Shown piece by piece: positions 30,481 through 31,316 of a stretch of 31,316 nucleotides of DNA. The notes under the pieces are model-generated. The model was not told where the DNA came from. It did not search any database and saw nothing but the letters and a program-made list of their open reading frames with translations. Each line of letters begins with the position of its first letter. Position 1 is the first letter of the stretch. The position numbers were made by a program, and so were the translations under genes. This DNA comes from DASUKL01 sp036278755 (GTDB lineage: Bacteria > Chloroflexota > Limnocylindria > Limnocylindrales > CSP1-4): assembly GCA_036278755.1 (NCBI GenBank), contig DASUKL010000138.1:1-31316 (forward strand), read 5' to 3'.

Positions 30481-31316
30481 GTCCTGCTACGCGCCGCCGT
30501 CCTGCGAGCTGCGGTCCTGATCCGCGGCGCTCCGAAGGCCGCCTCGACGATGCGCGCCTGTTCGGCGGCGTGGGCGGCATGGGATCCCTCGGCTGGACTC
30601 GAACGCTCCGGCCGCGAGACGTCGAGGATGGGCACGGCCGGCGGGACGACGTCCCGCAGCTTGGGCAGGACGAACTTGCGGGCCCCCAGGTTGCGCGGCT
30701 CCTCCTGGGCCCAGACCACTGCCTCGAGGTCGGGCAGGCCGGCCAGCAGCTCATGGAGGGCCGGACTGGGAAAGGGATAGAGGAGCTCCACCCGGCCCAC
30801 GGCAACGTCCTCCGCCTCGGCCCGGCGCGGCGAGCGGAGGAGGTCGTAGTAGAGCTTGCCGGTGCACAGGATCAGCCGCCGGATGCCCCGGCCGGCAGGT
30901 CGTTCGGGATCGCCCAGGACGGCCCGGAAGCGGCCCTCGGCCAGCTCGTCGAGGGTCGAGGAGGCCGCCGGCAGACGGAGGAGGCTCTTGGGCGTGATGG
31001 CCACCAGCGGTCGGAGCACCTCCCTGTGGGCCTGGTCGCGCAGGAGGTGGAAGTACTGGGCCGGGGTGGAGGGCACGGCGACCCGGAGGTTGGCCTCGGC
31101 GCCCAGGGCCAGGAACCGCTCCAGGCGGGCGCTGGAGTGCTCCGGGCCCTGGCCTTCGTAGCCGTGCGGCAGGAGCAGGGTGAGGCGCGAGGTGACGCCC
31201 CACTTGGCCAGGCCGGCCACGACGAACTGGTCGATGATGACCTCGGCCCCATTGGCGAAGTCACCGTACTGGGCCTCCCACAGCACGAGCGCCTCGGGCG
31301 CCTGAGCGGCGTACCC
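30477..31316 (-). CDS. sucA: 2-oxoglutarate dehydrogenase E1 component, C-terminal part (runs off the window)
   Basis: The last 279 residues of the thiamine-diphosphate-dependent E1 enzyme of the tricarboxylic acid cycle; the 5' part lies beyond the window end. The segment ALVLWEAQYGDFANGAEVIID is the conserved pyrimidine-binding half. It is followed by LTLLLPHGYEGQGPEHSSAR, PSTPAQYFHLLRDQAHR, RPLVAITPKSLLR, the C-terminal domain LYYDLL and VVWAQEEPRNLGAR. The frame stays open to 31316. An extended Arg/Ala-rich tail follows the family core. It leads the LigB-fold gene in one transcript. Whether it is a plain SucA or a Kgd-type fusion cannot be told from this part. Confidence 0.93.
   Translation of the reverse strand, partial: GYAAQAPEALVLWEAQYGDFANGAEVIIDQFVVAGLAKWGVTSRLTLLLPHGYEGQGPEHSSARLERFLALGAEANLRVAVPSTPAQYFHLLRDQAHREVLRPLVAITPKSLLRLPAASSTLDELAEGRFRAVLGDPERPAGRGIRRLILCTGKLYYDLLRSPRRAEAEDVAVGRVELLYPFPSPALHELLAGLPDLEAVVWAQEEPRNLGARKFVLPKLRDVVPPAVPILDVSRPERSSPAEGSHAAHAAEQARIVEAAFGAPRIRTAARRTAARSRT

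Noticed and set aside
1..31316. CRISPR arrays, tRNA, rRNA, transposases or attachment sites
   Set aside because: None was recognised on either strand; coding density and composition are uniform, with no sign of an inserted element.

Overview
The window is about 31 kb of very GC-rich, densely packed bacterial DNA around a chromosomal replication-origin locus. The gene set (dnaA-dnaN-recF-dciA on the minus strand; rpmH-rnpA-yidD-yidC-jag on the plus strand) is conserved bacterial core. GC richness, an actinobacterial-type myo-inositol phosphate synthase, PimA/PatA-like enzymes, a GT39 protein mannosyltransferase, a YidC without the large periplasmic domain, VanW, HtrA and frequent leaderless starts fit a high-GC Chloroflexota (Limnocylindria-like) or a relative of Actinomycetota. 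This placement is inference. No rRNA, tRNA, CRISPR array, insertion sequence or prophage was seen.

Left arm, 1-6322 (+): a tightly coupled operon begins with an ArsR-type repressor carrying its own promoter and operator. It continues with a CDP-alcohol phosphatidyltransferase, inositol-3-phosphate synthase, two LpxL/PatA-like acyltransferases, a PHP phosphoesterase and a PimA-like GT4 glycosyltransferase. Together these look like a pathway from glucose-6-phosphate to phosphatidylinositol and acylated, glycosylated phosphatidylinositol lipids.

6371-12597: a giant membrane protein on the minus strand joins two GT-C glycosyltransferases, the second being a PMT-like (GT39) enzyme with a beta-propeller in an extracytoplasmic loop. 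It is divergent from a polyprenol-phosphate sugar synthase-like GT2, and the two share a compact symmetric promoter region. They plausibly form a donor-lipid/protein-mannosylation pair.

12644-20570 (-): a bifunctional nuclease (DUF151), a membrane-anchored degenerate PP2C with an external propeller, DciA, RecF, DnaN, DnaA and CsaA. The dnaN-dnaA gap (18136-18503) holds a G-free, AT-richer tract beside a cluster of GTCCAC-core DnaA-box-like sites and is the best oriC candidate. dnaA has a recognisable promoter with a 17-bp palindrome just upstream.

20628-29590 (+): a strong promoter drives rpmH-rnpA-yidD-yidC-jag, each gene from rnpA to jag overlapping its neighbour by 4 nt. VanW-like and HtrA-like envelope proteins and an OmpR/histidine-kinase pair follow. 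Several surface proteins here carry Ser/Thr/Pro/Ala-rich tracts that would suit the nearby PMT.

29539-31316 (-): a LigB-fold protein coupled to the 3' part of 2-oxoglutarate dehydrogenase E1, which runs off the window.
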